The position numbers and the translations under genes were made by a program. Shown piece after piece: positions 45,000 through 55,935 of a stretch of DNA of 64,000 bases. Origin of the DNA: Biscogniauxia marginata (lineage: Eukaryota; Ascomycota; Sordariomycetes; Xylariales; Xylariaceae); contig MU404099.1 of the NCBI GenBank assembly GCA_022695795.1, positions 62,001-126,000 of the forward strand, given 5' to 3'. The stretch's first letter is position 1. Each line of letters opens with the position of its first letter. The notes beneath the pieces are model-generated. The model was given only the letters and a program-made list of their open reading frames with translations, was not told where the DNA came from and searched no databases.

Positions 45000-47900
45000 T
45001 TTAGGCTTTTCCGGTTGATCCGGATTTTAGCGGTGAAAATTTATAAGTTTATTTATTAGATTTTTTAGGTGTTTAAGTGGTTCTTAAGTGTTTTTTTTTA
45101 GTGGGTAATCTTTTTATTTAACAAAATACTATAGTTAACTTCCGACTTATTTTAAATTTAATATCTTTTTTACTTCGTACTTATTAGGATTTTTTTTAAA
45201 TTTTAGTTGGTTTTTTGGCATGGCGTTATTTAGTGCTGGTTTTAGGAGCAAAACATGGAATATAAGGTGTATTCTAGATCTTTTTAGTAGTGCTAGCTTA
45301 TAATTAACTTTCGAAATAATTTCCTTAATCTTATATGGTCTTAATTTCTTAAATTTAAGTTTTTCGCTAGGTCGTTTTATTTTAATTTAAGGTGTTTTTA
45401 ATGTTACGCTTTGTTGTTAGCAGAGTAAATAAATTATGTTTCCTCTTTTAAGAATTAGTCCTTTAATTCTTTTTTTATTATAGTACTTTGTTATTTTATC
45501 TTAAATGAATTATAATTCTTTTTATAGCTGTTATTGTATTACCTAGATCTTTTTGGATAGTATTTCTGCTTTTGGGGCCTTTATTTCGATTTTTAGTACT
45601 TTTATAAGTTCGATTAATTGTTTTTAGACTTCCGCCTTTTGTTTATATATTGCCTCGTGTAGTGACATTTTTATGTCCTTGTTAACCGAAGTGTTATATA
45701 CTATTTGGGTTATTAATAGCAATTTTACTTAGTTATTTATTTCTTAGTTAATATAGCTTCGTAAATATTATTTTATTGTTTAGTTTAATCTTTTTATTTA
45801 TTTGTTTGTTTAGGGGTGATACGCTGTAAATAATTTTTATTTAACTCTTATTCGTTTTATTAAGCTAGTTTAGAATTTTAACGTGAATAACTTGTTTTTG
45901 TTTGAAATAACGCGTTTAAATAGCCCATGTTTATTAACATATTTTTTTAGGAAGTTGAAGGCTAACTATTTTGTTGTGCTTAATTCGTTGAATAGTAAGA
46001 AGTAAGCGTATTTCGTGAGTTTATTAACGATTATTTATATGCTATTATAAGGTACTCCTGTAGTAGGATCTTTTAACTCTGGGAGTTTTACTACGAAATT
46101 CTATATAATTATATTTTATGTTTTATTAGGTATTTAGGTTGGTTATAGTAGTTTATATGGTTTATGTCGTAATGTTTTAGTTTTATTATAAATATTATAA
46201 TTCTTTATAATTTTTTTGATTATTTGTTATATTCCTGGAAAGTTGAATTCTTTTTAAAGTCGTTTTATTGTTTTGAAAATCCCTTGGTGGCCATGTAAAG
46301 GATGTTTATGAAATTCTTTGACGAATTCGTTTTGTATTCGTTTTAGTACATATACCTTTTCTTTGTATAAGAGAAGTTCATTGTTAGATCCTTGTTAAAA
46401 CTGTAATTATTTTTCTTTTTAATTGTAATTTTCCTTAAACTATTATTTCTAGTTTTTTATGTTAATTCGTATGTAAGTTAATACAACTAATTTATTATTT
46501 TGTTATTTGAATATTTAGATATTTCTCTTGTTAATTTTTGATTTATAATCTCCTTTTTTGCTGAGAAGATTTACTTAGATATTTTCTTTTTTTTTGATGT
46601 GCTAAATTCTAAAATTGAATTTAGATAGGAAAATTATTTAACGCTCGTGTTTCTAGTTAAACGTTTATGTTGTTATGAATCGTGTAAGGTTTTTATAGTT
46701 TAAATAGATATTGATAGGTTTTTTGGTTTTGCTAAGTTATGGTTCCTATTTCTTTAATGCTTTAATGACTATTAATAGTTCCTTATCATAAATTTAATAG
46801 TTTAGTTTAACACTATGTAGTGTTTTAAATAAGTACGTGATTAGGTACTATTTCTTATTATCTTTTAATTGCTTTAAGACTGTTTTAATAGCAAAATTTA
46901 AGGTATTTGTCTTTAATCGTTTCTTTTTATTTTCGTTTAGAAGTTTATATATAATCTCGTTAATTATAACTTTTTTTAGCTGTTGAAAGGCCTATCTGGC
47001 TTTTTTAGTGAAATAAAAAGCCTTTTTTGTTTTTGCTAGGGTAGTTAGTTCTATTAATAGTTTAGCGATACGTTTAAAATCCTTAATGAGTTGTTTAACA
47101 TAATTAATAAAACCAAGAAATGCGTATACGTTTATAACACTTTTGGGTTCTAGTTAATCCTTAATTATTACTATTTTTCCTTTTTAAATGCGAATTTCTT
47201 TTGGATTTATTATAAACCCTAAATAGTTTAGTTTTTTGATATATTATTCATTTTTGGTTGAATAAACAAGTAGATTTACCCTTTTTAAGGCTTTTAACAT
47301 TTACTTTATATGTTTTTTATATTCCTTCTCGTTTTTTAAGTAAATTAGTATATCGTTTAAGTAGACGAATATAAATTTATTTAAAAACTTGTAAAAAACT
47401 ATTATAATTATATATTAAAATGTAGCGGGTGCGTTAATAAGTCTAAATGGTATAATTTTGTATTTATAATGTTTATATATTGTTCGGAAGGCTGTATATT
47501 GTTCGTGTTCTTTAGCTATTTTGATTATATAATATTTATCGCGAAGGTTTAATACTATGAAGATTTAGGCTTTATTAATTTATTTTTTTATAAGTTTTAT
47601 TAGTAATAACGAGTGTTCGTTTTTTTTGGTTATTTTATTAAGGTGTTAATAGTTAATTACTTGTCGCTATATTAAGTTTCTTTTTTTATTAATATGTTAT
47701 TTCTCGTTTTTGTCGATTTTGGGTATTATGATTACCGGGTATCCTAACGAGGATTTGGATTCTTGAATATATCCTTTATCGAGATTCTCCTGGATTCCTT
47801 TTTATAGTGCTTTTTGTTTTTCTTGATTTATAAGATATACTAAGAATAATTTTAGTTGTTTTCTTTTTTTGAAGTAGATTTAGTAATTCTATTAGTTATA

Positions 47901-50800
47901 TTTTGGTAATTCTTTTTTTGTTTTATTTTTAAATAATTTGTGGAAACGGAGGTACTTGCGTAATACTTTTTTCGTTGGATTTTTAGGCTTGGTTGCTTAA
48001 ATTATATAGGTAATATGTTTCGTTTTTATATTCGTTTCTTTAAAGTTATTTGCGGTACTTATCTCGTAACTTGTAATGGTTAATTTCTCCTATTTTTAAT
48101 TTTAATAAAGCGTGTCTATCTTGAAATTTATTCGTGGATTACTTTTTTTAAGCTAATTCATTTTTAAGATTATATCGTGATTTAATATATATATAATGTT
48201 AAAAATGACTTGTTTAAGATGTCCTTAAATAGTTACTAAGAGAGGAATTGTTTTTTTAGTACCTTATTATTCTCGTAACTAAATATGTTTCCTTTAAAGT
48301 TTTATAGCTTGTATAAACTTTGTTTATATACCTATAGTATTTTGTTTTCTTAAGTTACCTTTGTTAAGACATAGCTTTTATTTGCTTTTAAATTTATTAA
48401 GGCTTTGTATTTTCTTTTATTATACTTAACTTTAGTTATAATGATGTTATTAAGTCTTGATTAAACTTTATATAAAGACTTGTTATTTATGGCTTTTCAC
48501 TGCTTTACTAGCGAGAGCCTTTGCCGTTTTTTGGTTTTTTACGTCCCTTTTTTTTGGTTTTTTTTTAGTTGTTATAACCCGGATGTTTTTCTATTTTTGG
48601 GTTTTTATGAGAGCGTGTTTCTAGTAATTATTATTTAAATAATTTCTTTAATTACCTTTTACGTAGTAAGGAGTAAAAAGTTTATTCTTTATATAGAACT
48701 TTACATATTAAAACTTTAATTTTTTTTCGAGAGCCTTTTTATAACTTAAGTTTGTTTTGTTGACTTGGAATTTTTTAAAGTTCTAGATTACCCTCGAATA
48801 AAATGAATAATCGCTGAGTTTGCTTATTAAGGGTATCTCGATATCTCTTTTTAGGTTTATGTTAATTTTTAAAAGCTTTCTTCTTTTTTTGAGGTATGTT
48901 TTAATGATTTATTTATAGCTTTGTTTAGTTGCATATGTTTTTATTTGTTGTTTTATTAAGTGTTTCCTTATAAAGCCGAATAAATTAGTGTCGTATTTAG
49001 TTCGTTTTTCGAGTTATTATGGAAAATATAGTTCTTTTTATAATTCTTATAATTCTTTTTTAATTTCGTTTTTTTCGAAACCTGTTTCGAGTAAGTTATA
49101 TACGTCGCATAATACCGAGGTGTAATATATATAACCTTTAGTTATTGTTTCGTAGCTTCTTTCGGAGCTTAGGTAAAGGTAATATATTTTAAGGTAACGT
49201 GGCTATCGTGGGGTATTATCGTAGATATATTTATTTTTTTTCGTGTCGTCATTTTTTGGTTTTTAAGAATAATAACTAGCTTTATCCTTAAAACTTTTAT
49301 ATATTTAACAAGCGTCGTTAATATAAAAGCTCCAATGTAACGATATATGTTCTTTTAAGCTTTAATAGATATTATAATTATTATTTATATAAAATCTCTA
49401 GTTTAGGTTATTGTGTTGGCTTTTTCTTTAATAGGTTTCGTATTTATCATTTTTATAGTGGCTTTAATGTAAATCACTATGGTTTAACTTAATTCTTAAG
49501 TCATATCCTAGTTTATAATTATCGTATTTGTATAGTAGTTCGCTTTTATTATATCCTTATTTGGCTTGTTTTAGTGTAAGATATCTTAAATACGAGTAAT
49601 TATCTTTTAGATAGTCTTTACGGTTAACTTAATAAAATCTATAGACTTTTTTTATAGGGGCCTCCTTGATTTTTTCTATTTTAATAGTACCGATAATAAA
49701 TACTTGGTTTATTTCTTCGTTATTTTCAAATTAAACTTTTACCTTGACGATTCTTTTCTCGGGTTAAGGAATCCCTCTTATTCTTAGTTTTTGTTTCTTA
49801 GGATTTCGATATTCGTTTTTATAATGTCCTTTCTTTTTACAATTAAAATATTTAATGATTAATTTGTCTCGTTTTTTTCGTTCCTTTTAAATAACGTTAA
49901 TTTTAATGAGGTTTAACTTGGTTTTAGTGCTTTTCCTGGTTCCGGCACCGCTTTTATGATTTCCTCTTTTTAGTTAATCGCTATTCCTTCGTTATATTGT
50001 CTTTTTCTTTTTAAGGTACCGTTCGAAGTTCTTATTATTAATGGTAATTACTATTATAACGTAGTCGTTAAACTTTCTTAAGTTTCTTTTTTTATATAGG
50101 TTTATTTTATATAACTTATCTTTTATATGGTTTTTTAATTCTTAATAAAATAAGTAATATAGGCTTTCGATAAGTAGTTATAACTGGCTTGCGAGTTTTT
50201 TAAACTTAACGGCGTAGTTTAAAGCCTTCTTATTTTATCGTAGTTTGTGAAGTCGAGTTTTAGCTTGTTATTTAAGGATTAAATTGCCGAATATAGACTT
50301 AAGTTGTTTTTTAAACTCTTTATAATTTTTAAAGACTTTTTTTGTGTTTTTTTGGGCGTTTAATCCGTTTTCTAGATAGTTTTTTAACACTAATTAAAAC
50401 CAGGTTAAAGCGGTTCCGACAAGGAGTTAAAATACCATAAAAACCTTTTATTCTTTAATAATAATCGTTTTATAATAAAACCGTAAATAGGTTCTAACTT
50501 GAATTAAAAATCCCTTTAAATCGTTTAACCCATTATATTTATTAGGTGTAATTAGTTTAAAACCCTTTACGTCGGGGGTTGTTATATTGTTTTCGTCGTT
50601 TAAGTCGTTAGGGTCATTATCGTTTAAAAGTGGTTACTTGTCTCTAGGAGGTAGGGGTTATTTTGCTTGTTTTTTAGGTATTTCTTCCTCCTCCTTTTCT
50701 TTTTCTTTAGATGCTTCTTTTTGTTAATCTTTTGAGATGTTCTCTTGTGACTCCTTTTTAGTTATAATTATAATAGACTTTTATGTTAATTTTTTTAAAC
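45000..50800 (-). pseudogene. gag-pol relic of the gypsy element
   Basis: Former gag and pol coding region, read leftward. Recognisable motifs are the gag zinc knuckle (about 49.8 kb), the reverse transcriptase catalytic box (about 47.36 kb) and the integrase H2C2 domain (about 46.3 kb). Protease and RNase H should lie between but I could not place them with confidence. No open frame survives. Confidence 0.75.
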
Positions 50801-50985
50801 CTTTTAGTTATATCGTAAAAGGACTTAAAGCTTTCGTTTAAAAGCTTGTTAATTGTTGTTTTTTTTTTGTTTTTTTTTTTTGTTGCTTTTTGGTTTTAAG
50901 GGGTATACTTGTCTTGGGACGGTTTAACTAAGAGTTCTTTCCTTTCTTGAACTAATGTTAAGCACTAATTAAGGAGCTATTAAAA

Positions 50986-51419
50986 TGTAACGAACCTCCT
51001 TATATATTCCTAATTAGTTAACTTTACAAGTAAGTACATATTAGGTTTTCTTGATTTGAAAGTAATAATAGATTAAGATTGGTTTAATTAATTCACAATA
51101 TTATGTTCGTTAAAAAGGTTTTAAAGTATTTTCATTATAATATTAAAAAGTGACTATAGTTTTAGATTAATAGCTAAGGAACTAGAAAGAATAACTAGAT
51201 ACATAAGGAGTTTTTAATTTATTTATATTCTAGAAACAAACAGAGAATACTTATCTTCTCTTTGATTCTCTGTGGATTCTTAGGGAGAGTAACAAAGAAT
51301 CCCACTTCTCTTTGATTCTCTGTGGATTCTCAGGGAGAGTCACAAAGAATCCCACTTCAGGTCACGGGACCCTCAAGGTCACGTGACCTTTTCCTGTTTT
51401 ATCCCTGTTGGTCGTAATA
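50986..51419 (-). repeat. 5' LTR of the gypsy element (right copy)
   Basis: 434 bp, homologous along its whole length with 43875-44308. It has the same TGTAACGAACC start and GTCGTAATA end and is followed by the TAAGT target duplication. It is less AT-rich in its right half than the left copy. The 50-bp internal tandem duplication is clear at 51254-51355. Confidence 0.94.
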
Positions 51420-51520
51420 TAAGTCACTCGATTTCCTATATAAAATCGACTTTTTTAAAAATTTATAACTTTGCGCGTAAAAATCGGAAAAATCTCGGAT
51501 TTTTATTTATTTATATTATT

Positions 51521-51780
51521 ATTTATTTAATTTTATTATTAATTTTTTATATTTCTTTTANNNNNNNNNNNNNNNNNNNNNNNNNNNNNNNNNNNNNNNN
51601 NNNNNNNNNNNNNNNNNNNNNNNNNNNNNNNNNNNNNNNNNNNNNNNNNNNNNNNNNTTATATTTTTTATATTTCTTTTATATTTTTTATATTTCTTTTA
51701 TATTTTTTATATTTCTTTTATATTTTTTATATTTCTTTTATATTTTTTATATTTCTTTTATATTTTTTATATTTTTTTTA
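51521..51780 (+). repeat. 20-bp tandem repeat containing an assembly gap
   Basis: AT-only units of 20 bp (TATTTTTTATATTTCTTTTA) are repeated without change from 51658 to about 51760 and before 51560. 51561-51657 is a run of 97 N. The true array length is therefore unknown. The open frame across it has no meaning. Confidence 0.92.
51561..51657. other. Assembly gap (97 N)
   Basis: Undetermined bases inside the 20-bp tandem array; probably a collapsed or unspanned repeat. Confidence 0.98.
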
Positions 51781-52026
51781 TTATAATTAATATATTATTA
51801 AATTTAAAATTAATTTAATATAAATAAAAATAATAAAAATACGTTTTATAAATCATTTTAATTTATATTTTAAATAATCTTTTAAATAAATGAAAATAAT
51901 GAAAAATCATAAAAATAATTTTAACTTAATTATTTAATTATATTAATAAATAAAATGGTTTAAAGCTTTTCCGATTTTTATTTAAAGTAATACACGCTTT
52001 TTAAAAAGGGGGGGAAAATAGGTTAT

Positions 52027-52289
52027 ATGTTACAAGGGCTAGCCACGGGGTGGCTAGCTTATATGATAAGATTGGAGCCTTAGATTTCACTCTCATAGGT
52101 GAAATCGCTGACCTTTTGGGGTTGTTGGCGCAGCGGCTACAAGGCACCGTTGTGACATTATAAGGTGCGCGTCTTGCGAAAAACATTAAAATAGGTACTT
52201 TCTACGTACCAAGGTACAAAGGGCTTTTATAGTGCTCATTACGGGAAGGAATTTGATTGGTTACTAGTTCAGCTCGCGACTAGCCATCT
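52027..52289 (-). repeat. Right arm of the inverted repeat (little mutated)
   Basis: Reverse-complementary to 43361-43797 in blocks (see that entry) but with C and G kept where the left arm has T and A. It contains two strong hairpins: GCTAGCCAC-GGG-GTGGCTAGC at 52039-52059 and GATTTCAC-TCTCATAG-GTGAAATC at 52083-52106. The segment after them, TTGGCGCAGCGG, resembles a Pol III A box, but no matching B box was found. Immediately outward the base composition returns to normal. Confidence 0.72.
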
Positions 52290-53112
52290 TGACACCGCAA
52301 AATCGTAAATATAAGGTAATTGGCCGACTTAGGAGTGCTCCGGAGTGGAGCCAATTCGGCCGCTTAGCCATTTTAATTAAGTCGGCCCGGGAGAATTGAT
52401 GTTCCGGATCCGATTGGGCCCGGCACCCGAGGTTACTTGAAACTGAACATCACCAGTCCATCAGAAAAGTCTAATTAACTAGTTGACCTGAACTGATGAA
52501 AGAGCTGCCACAAGTATTCGAGGCCGTCGGCGCGGCGGTCGGTCCCAGCCTATTCCGAGCCAGTCCTTTGGTTACTGCCACGGACGTCACAGTCATGGCT
52601 TGCTTATTCTGCATATGCAAAGCCCCTGGGAGTACTCGGCAAAGATGATAACAAGCGGGGGCGCCGAGGATGATGATATCCGTATATGCATAGATGGTTG
52701 AGATACTCTATCTTCGCGGGCCAGACTCGATTCTCCTAAGCAAGTTCTGCTATATTCGGCAATGTGGCTCTAGCCCAGTTACTGTGTACCAACTATACAT
52801 ATCTCAAAGGTGATTCCCACTCGTGAGCCATTGGTTTCATGGCCTTAGAATTCTACCTTCACAGCCCACAGATACTCGATTCTGAATCTTACCTGGACCA
52901 AGCTAGTAATTCCTGTAAACCCTCTTCGACTTTCAGGGCAATCTTTATAGTCCTAATCAGTTTATTGAGATAAGATCAATCAGTACGGCTCGTCGCGGTC
53001 TAGCTGAACCTCACGAAGATAAGCTTCTGATTCAACCTGAAGTTTGACAAATATACACCCAATTTTGACTCCTTGCCATTTTACTCCCTGGTCGGCTGTT
53101 CATCAGCGCGTC
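52290..53112. other. Spacer between the transposon nest and the ketosynthase fragment
   Basis: About 0.8 kb of normal composition, presumably the old promoter of the polyketide synthase. A hairpin-prone segment lies at 52319-52357 (AATTGGC..GCCAATT around CTCCGGAG). No gene seen. Confidence 0.5.
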
Positions 53113-53690
53113 ATGTCTTCCATAATTCATACATCAGAGCCCATCGCCATTGTGGGCAGCGCCTGCCGCTTCGCAGGTGGTGCAACCTCGCCATCGAAAC
53201 TATGGGAAGTCTTACACGACCCTAAAGATATCCGCAGCAAGATTCCTGAAAGTCGCTTTAGCGCCAAGGGGTTTTACTATGCGAACGGTACACACCACGG
53301 ACACATGAATGTTCTGCACTCATACCTTCTGAGCGAGGATCCGCGCGCGTTTGATGCCGAGTTTTTCAGCATCAACCCGCCTGAAGCACAGGCTATGGAC
53401 CCACAGCAACGTTTACTTCTTGAGATAGTATACGAAGCAGTTGAGTCTGCAGGTCTGAGTATCGAAACCTTGCGGGGAAGCGATACTGCTGTATACGCCG
53501 GTCTTATGTGTGGCGACTACGAAGCGATGCTGCTTCGTGATCTGGATCAAGCGCCAACATACCTTTCCGTGGGAACGTCGCGCGCCGTGCTTTCGAACCG
53601 CGTCTCGTACTTTTTTGACTGGCATGGCGCCTCTGTCACTATCGACACGGCGTGTTCTTCTAGTCTTGTCGCTGTTCAAGTTGTGAAAGC
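53113..53690 (+). pseudogene. Truncated PKS (PKS-NRPS-type) ketosynthase
   Basis: From the ATG at 53113 the frame encodes the first ~190 residues of a type I ketosynthase: [84 protein letters not shown], then ISYFF-type strand and [12 protein letters not shown] with the active-site Cys at 53653-53655. The pattern ([26 protein letters not shown]) is that of highly reducing PKS domains heading PKS-NRPS hybrids. Homology stops around 53680-53690, where sequence becomes the 3' part of an opposite-strand Zn2Cys6 gene. The His residues of the catalytic triad and all later domains are missing, so no product can be made. No frameshift or stop occurs before the junction, so loss was by rearrangement, not by gradual decay. 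Confidence 0.93.
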
Positions 53691-54349
53691 TGGAGGTGAC
53701 ATTCAATGACGGACAACGTGCTGTCGGTATCATGACCCAATATTGGCATAAAATGATGGTTAACCGGCTGTGGGCTCCCATCTGGTTTGCCAGACGAACC
53801 CGTGCCGGGAGGGGTTTGAAGATCGAAAGACTTGTTGGAATCCGGGAAAAGAAATTCATCGACTTGGTGACCGCTGCCAGTAGAACGAGTTACGTCAGCC
53901 TCATGCTCCTCAGACGTATGCAAGAATGCCCCGAAGAGGTCATTCCAGGTTTCCGAGTCTGTTTCCTCTGTCGAAGTGGGCATAATATCCTGCCCCGTTG
54001 GTAATTGGAAGGGTTGGTTTGCATCAGCAGGCAGCCAGGATGTGGCCGTGTTGACGACTCGATGATTGGTCAGATTTTGAGCCGCCGACAGAGACGGGCT
54101 TGGGAGAACGGCCTTTCGGATTTCGCGCTGATGAGCTTGCTGCTGCCAGTGGATCTGGCCGGTGCTCCTAGTACGACCGAACGGCTGAGTATAGCCTGTG
54201 GAGCACTCCACTCCTGCCCTGACACAGCGTGCGCAAGGTTGATTGTCGCCCTCTCTCGGCGGACATCGTAGTTTGGATTTTCGGCACCGATCACACGCTG
54301 ATCGCTTCGACGTTGAGAAGAAGCCAGTTGGCGGAGCTATGGCGGCCAT
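53684..54349 (-). pseudogene. Zn(II)2Cys6 transcription factor, C-terminally truncated
   Basis: From the ATG at 54349 the frame encodes a fungal binuclear-cluster DNA-binding domain: CDRCRKSKLRC then nine residues then CARCVRAGVEC (C-x2-C-x6-C-x9-C-x2-C-x6-C) at about residues 18-48. A linker follows with TEETDSETWNDLFG, ending in [16 protein letters not shown]. The frame then closes within a few codons, at 53660, using bases that belong to the ketosynthase fragment. The linker resembles AflR-type cluster regulators, which activate secondary-metabolite genes, but most of the C-terminal regulatory part is lost. A short DNA-binding protein might still be made, so a residual or repressor role cannot be excluded. 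Confidence 0.85.
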
Positions 54350-55054
54350 GTTCCAGACAAACTGGCACAGTTGGACCAGCAATCAGGGCGGACTGCAGGG
54401 CAAGAAAAGGGGCACAGATCCATTGCTTTATAGCGAGAACTGCGAGTCCGGGGCCGGCCCTGTCGGAGTGGATGTCCCCAAACCCGGGGCAGTTTTTTGC
54501 AAGAAATGGATTTAAGCTGCGCCGTGGGGGCTCTCAAAACGCTGGAGAACTTCGCCGGTCTCAATATGCGGCTCGGGGCGTACTGCAGTAGTATATGTAA
54601 TGTCGTACTGGTAGAAGGTATTGCCGAGTAAGTCAATAGGAGGTAGTATACCGTACTGCAGCTTTTAATTAGCCGGTGGCCGATAGGTAGGAGATAACAA
54701 ACCGTGAATTAATAGTTGAGGCCTAAAAGACGCTTGGGCTACTGGATATTTGGCTACCTACCTCCTAGGTATATTAATATTCAATATTTAATATATTAAT
54801 TATAACTAGGTAAACATTACATATAACATTTGGTAAACAAGCTTGACGATATGGTATTGGTAGGTGAATATTCTATGAACACTTCGGTCTCTAGACTTAA
54901 GGCAATAACTAATGTAAGCCAGGCTACTTTCCTTTAGATGGCAAGTATGCCGTCCAGCCACGACATACGAATATGAAGCTACCTAGGAACCTTAACGACA
55001 ACGGCTTGGGTATAGTGGACCATAACTCAACATTTCCACCCAACGTTCAATCCT
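54350..55054. other. Spacer with AT-rich middle
   Basis: The first 150 bp are the upstream region of the Zn2Cys6 gene. 54750-54850 is AT-rich. A GGCTACCTACCTCCTAGGTA motif lies at about 54751-54770. No gene seen. Confidence 0.45.
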
Positions 55055-55935
55055 AGATGTCTTATTTCCTTCAACGCATCCGTCTAGCAGAGTTATGCCG
55101 GGCAGTAGTAGATGCCCGCATGCCAGGCTTGCCAGACGTCGAGAATCACAGATTTCGATATAGTATCCTCTCTTGACGGTCTTTTTAAACGGGCCTTATC
55201 GGAATTTCCGCCATTTCTACACATTGAACAGCCCGTCCCATTTAGCTCGCCACGACATCTCGCCCTACAACGAGCACTTCTATTTTTAGGCTTCCATATC
55301 AGACGTGCTCGGTTCCACCGCCCCTTTCTTCTTCATGATACCGAAAATCAGCGCTATCTGCCATTTCGCGAGCAATACTTACGTTCTGCACACATAGTCT
55401 GGAGATTTCAATTGAACTTCTAGATAGATTGTTAGCTGTAAGCAGAACTCAAAACAGGCCCCAAATCTATCGCTTGGGCCTTGATGTAAGTGCCATGTTC
55501 ATGGTTACCACGGTACTAGCGTTGAGTATTGGTTTGAATTCGACTTGTGCTATCCCCAGCAGCGTATGTAAGGATACGCATGATGAGCTTTCACACGCTT
55601 CCCGCGTGCTTACTTCTCTGGAAAGGACATCGGAAGTTGAAGCAGGCCTGGTTTGTGGTCTCAAAAGCGTGTTACATCGGTATCGTGTGAGCGTTATTGA
55701 TGACTCTGGGGAATATACTACTCTTCCGATTAACCACGACAGAATTCACACTCTTTCGATAGAGCTAGAGGCGAGACCGCCAACTGAGAGCCTCGAAAAC
55801 GGACAAGATGCCAATGTATCCGATGGTCCTGGATTCGACAGACTGTGGAACGATGTCCTCAATGGGAAGCCAACGATGGAAGGATACGATCAGATATTTG
55901 CTGACTTGGACGTTTACTATGGGCTAATAGTCTAA
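55055..55935 (+). pseudogene. C-terminal relic of a fungal transcription factor (fungal_trans domain)
   Basis: Three frames in succession give pieces of one protein: MSYFLQRIRLAELCRAVVDA from 55055; LDGLFKRALSEFPPFLHIEQ and LALQRALLFLGFHIRRARFH-RPFLLHD in the frame ending at 55423; RLGLDVSAMFMVTTVLALSI and a C-terminus GFDRLWNDVLNG..GYDQIFADLDVYYG in the frame ending at 55935. The ALQRA..LGFHIRRAR.HRPFLL segment is typical of the middle-homology region of Zn2Cys6 regulators. The zinc cluster is absent. Two frameshifts (near 55150 and 55425) and the missing N-terminus make it a pseudogene. It is on the opposite strand to the regulator at 53.7-54.3 kb and does not look like that protein's lost half. 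Confidence 0.6.

Larger units (their letters stand above)
43875..51419 (-). mobile_element. Ty3/gypsy LTR retrotransposon, RIP-degraded
   Basis: 7,545 bp bounded by two direct LTRs of 434 bp and a 5-bp target duplication, TAAGT, at 43870-43874 and 51420-51424. Coding is on the minus strand. A purine-rich tract (rc of 44309-44334) abuts the left LTR, as a polypurine tract should at the 3' LTR. In the minus strand, order is a gag-type zinc knuckle (near 49809-49850, FNCKKKGHYKNE with cysteines lost), reverse transcriptase (47341-47380, VYLNDILIYL, the YxDD box with Asp changed to Asn), then integrase zinc domain (46261-46320, HKHPLHGHQGIFKTIKRL). RT before integrase marks Ty3/gypsy. Every frame is full of stops from C-to-T and G-to-A changes, and GC is extremely low, so the element is dead. 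Confidence 0.94.

Noticed and set aside
51383..51790. Plus-strand frame across the N run
   Set aside because: Consists of the AT tandem repeat and undetermined bases.
43361..52289. CRISPR or viral insertion as explanation for the AT-rich block
   Set aside because: No spacer-repeat periodicity; LTRs, target duplication and reverse transcriptase order identify a fungal retrotransposon.
53684..55935. One regulator gene simply inverted in the middle (zinc cluster on minus, C-terminus on plus)
   Set aside because: The linker of the minus-strand protein resembles AflR-type regulators while the plus-strand relic carries a fungal_trans-type region, so they are more likely two genes; left as an open test in the findings.
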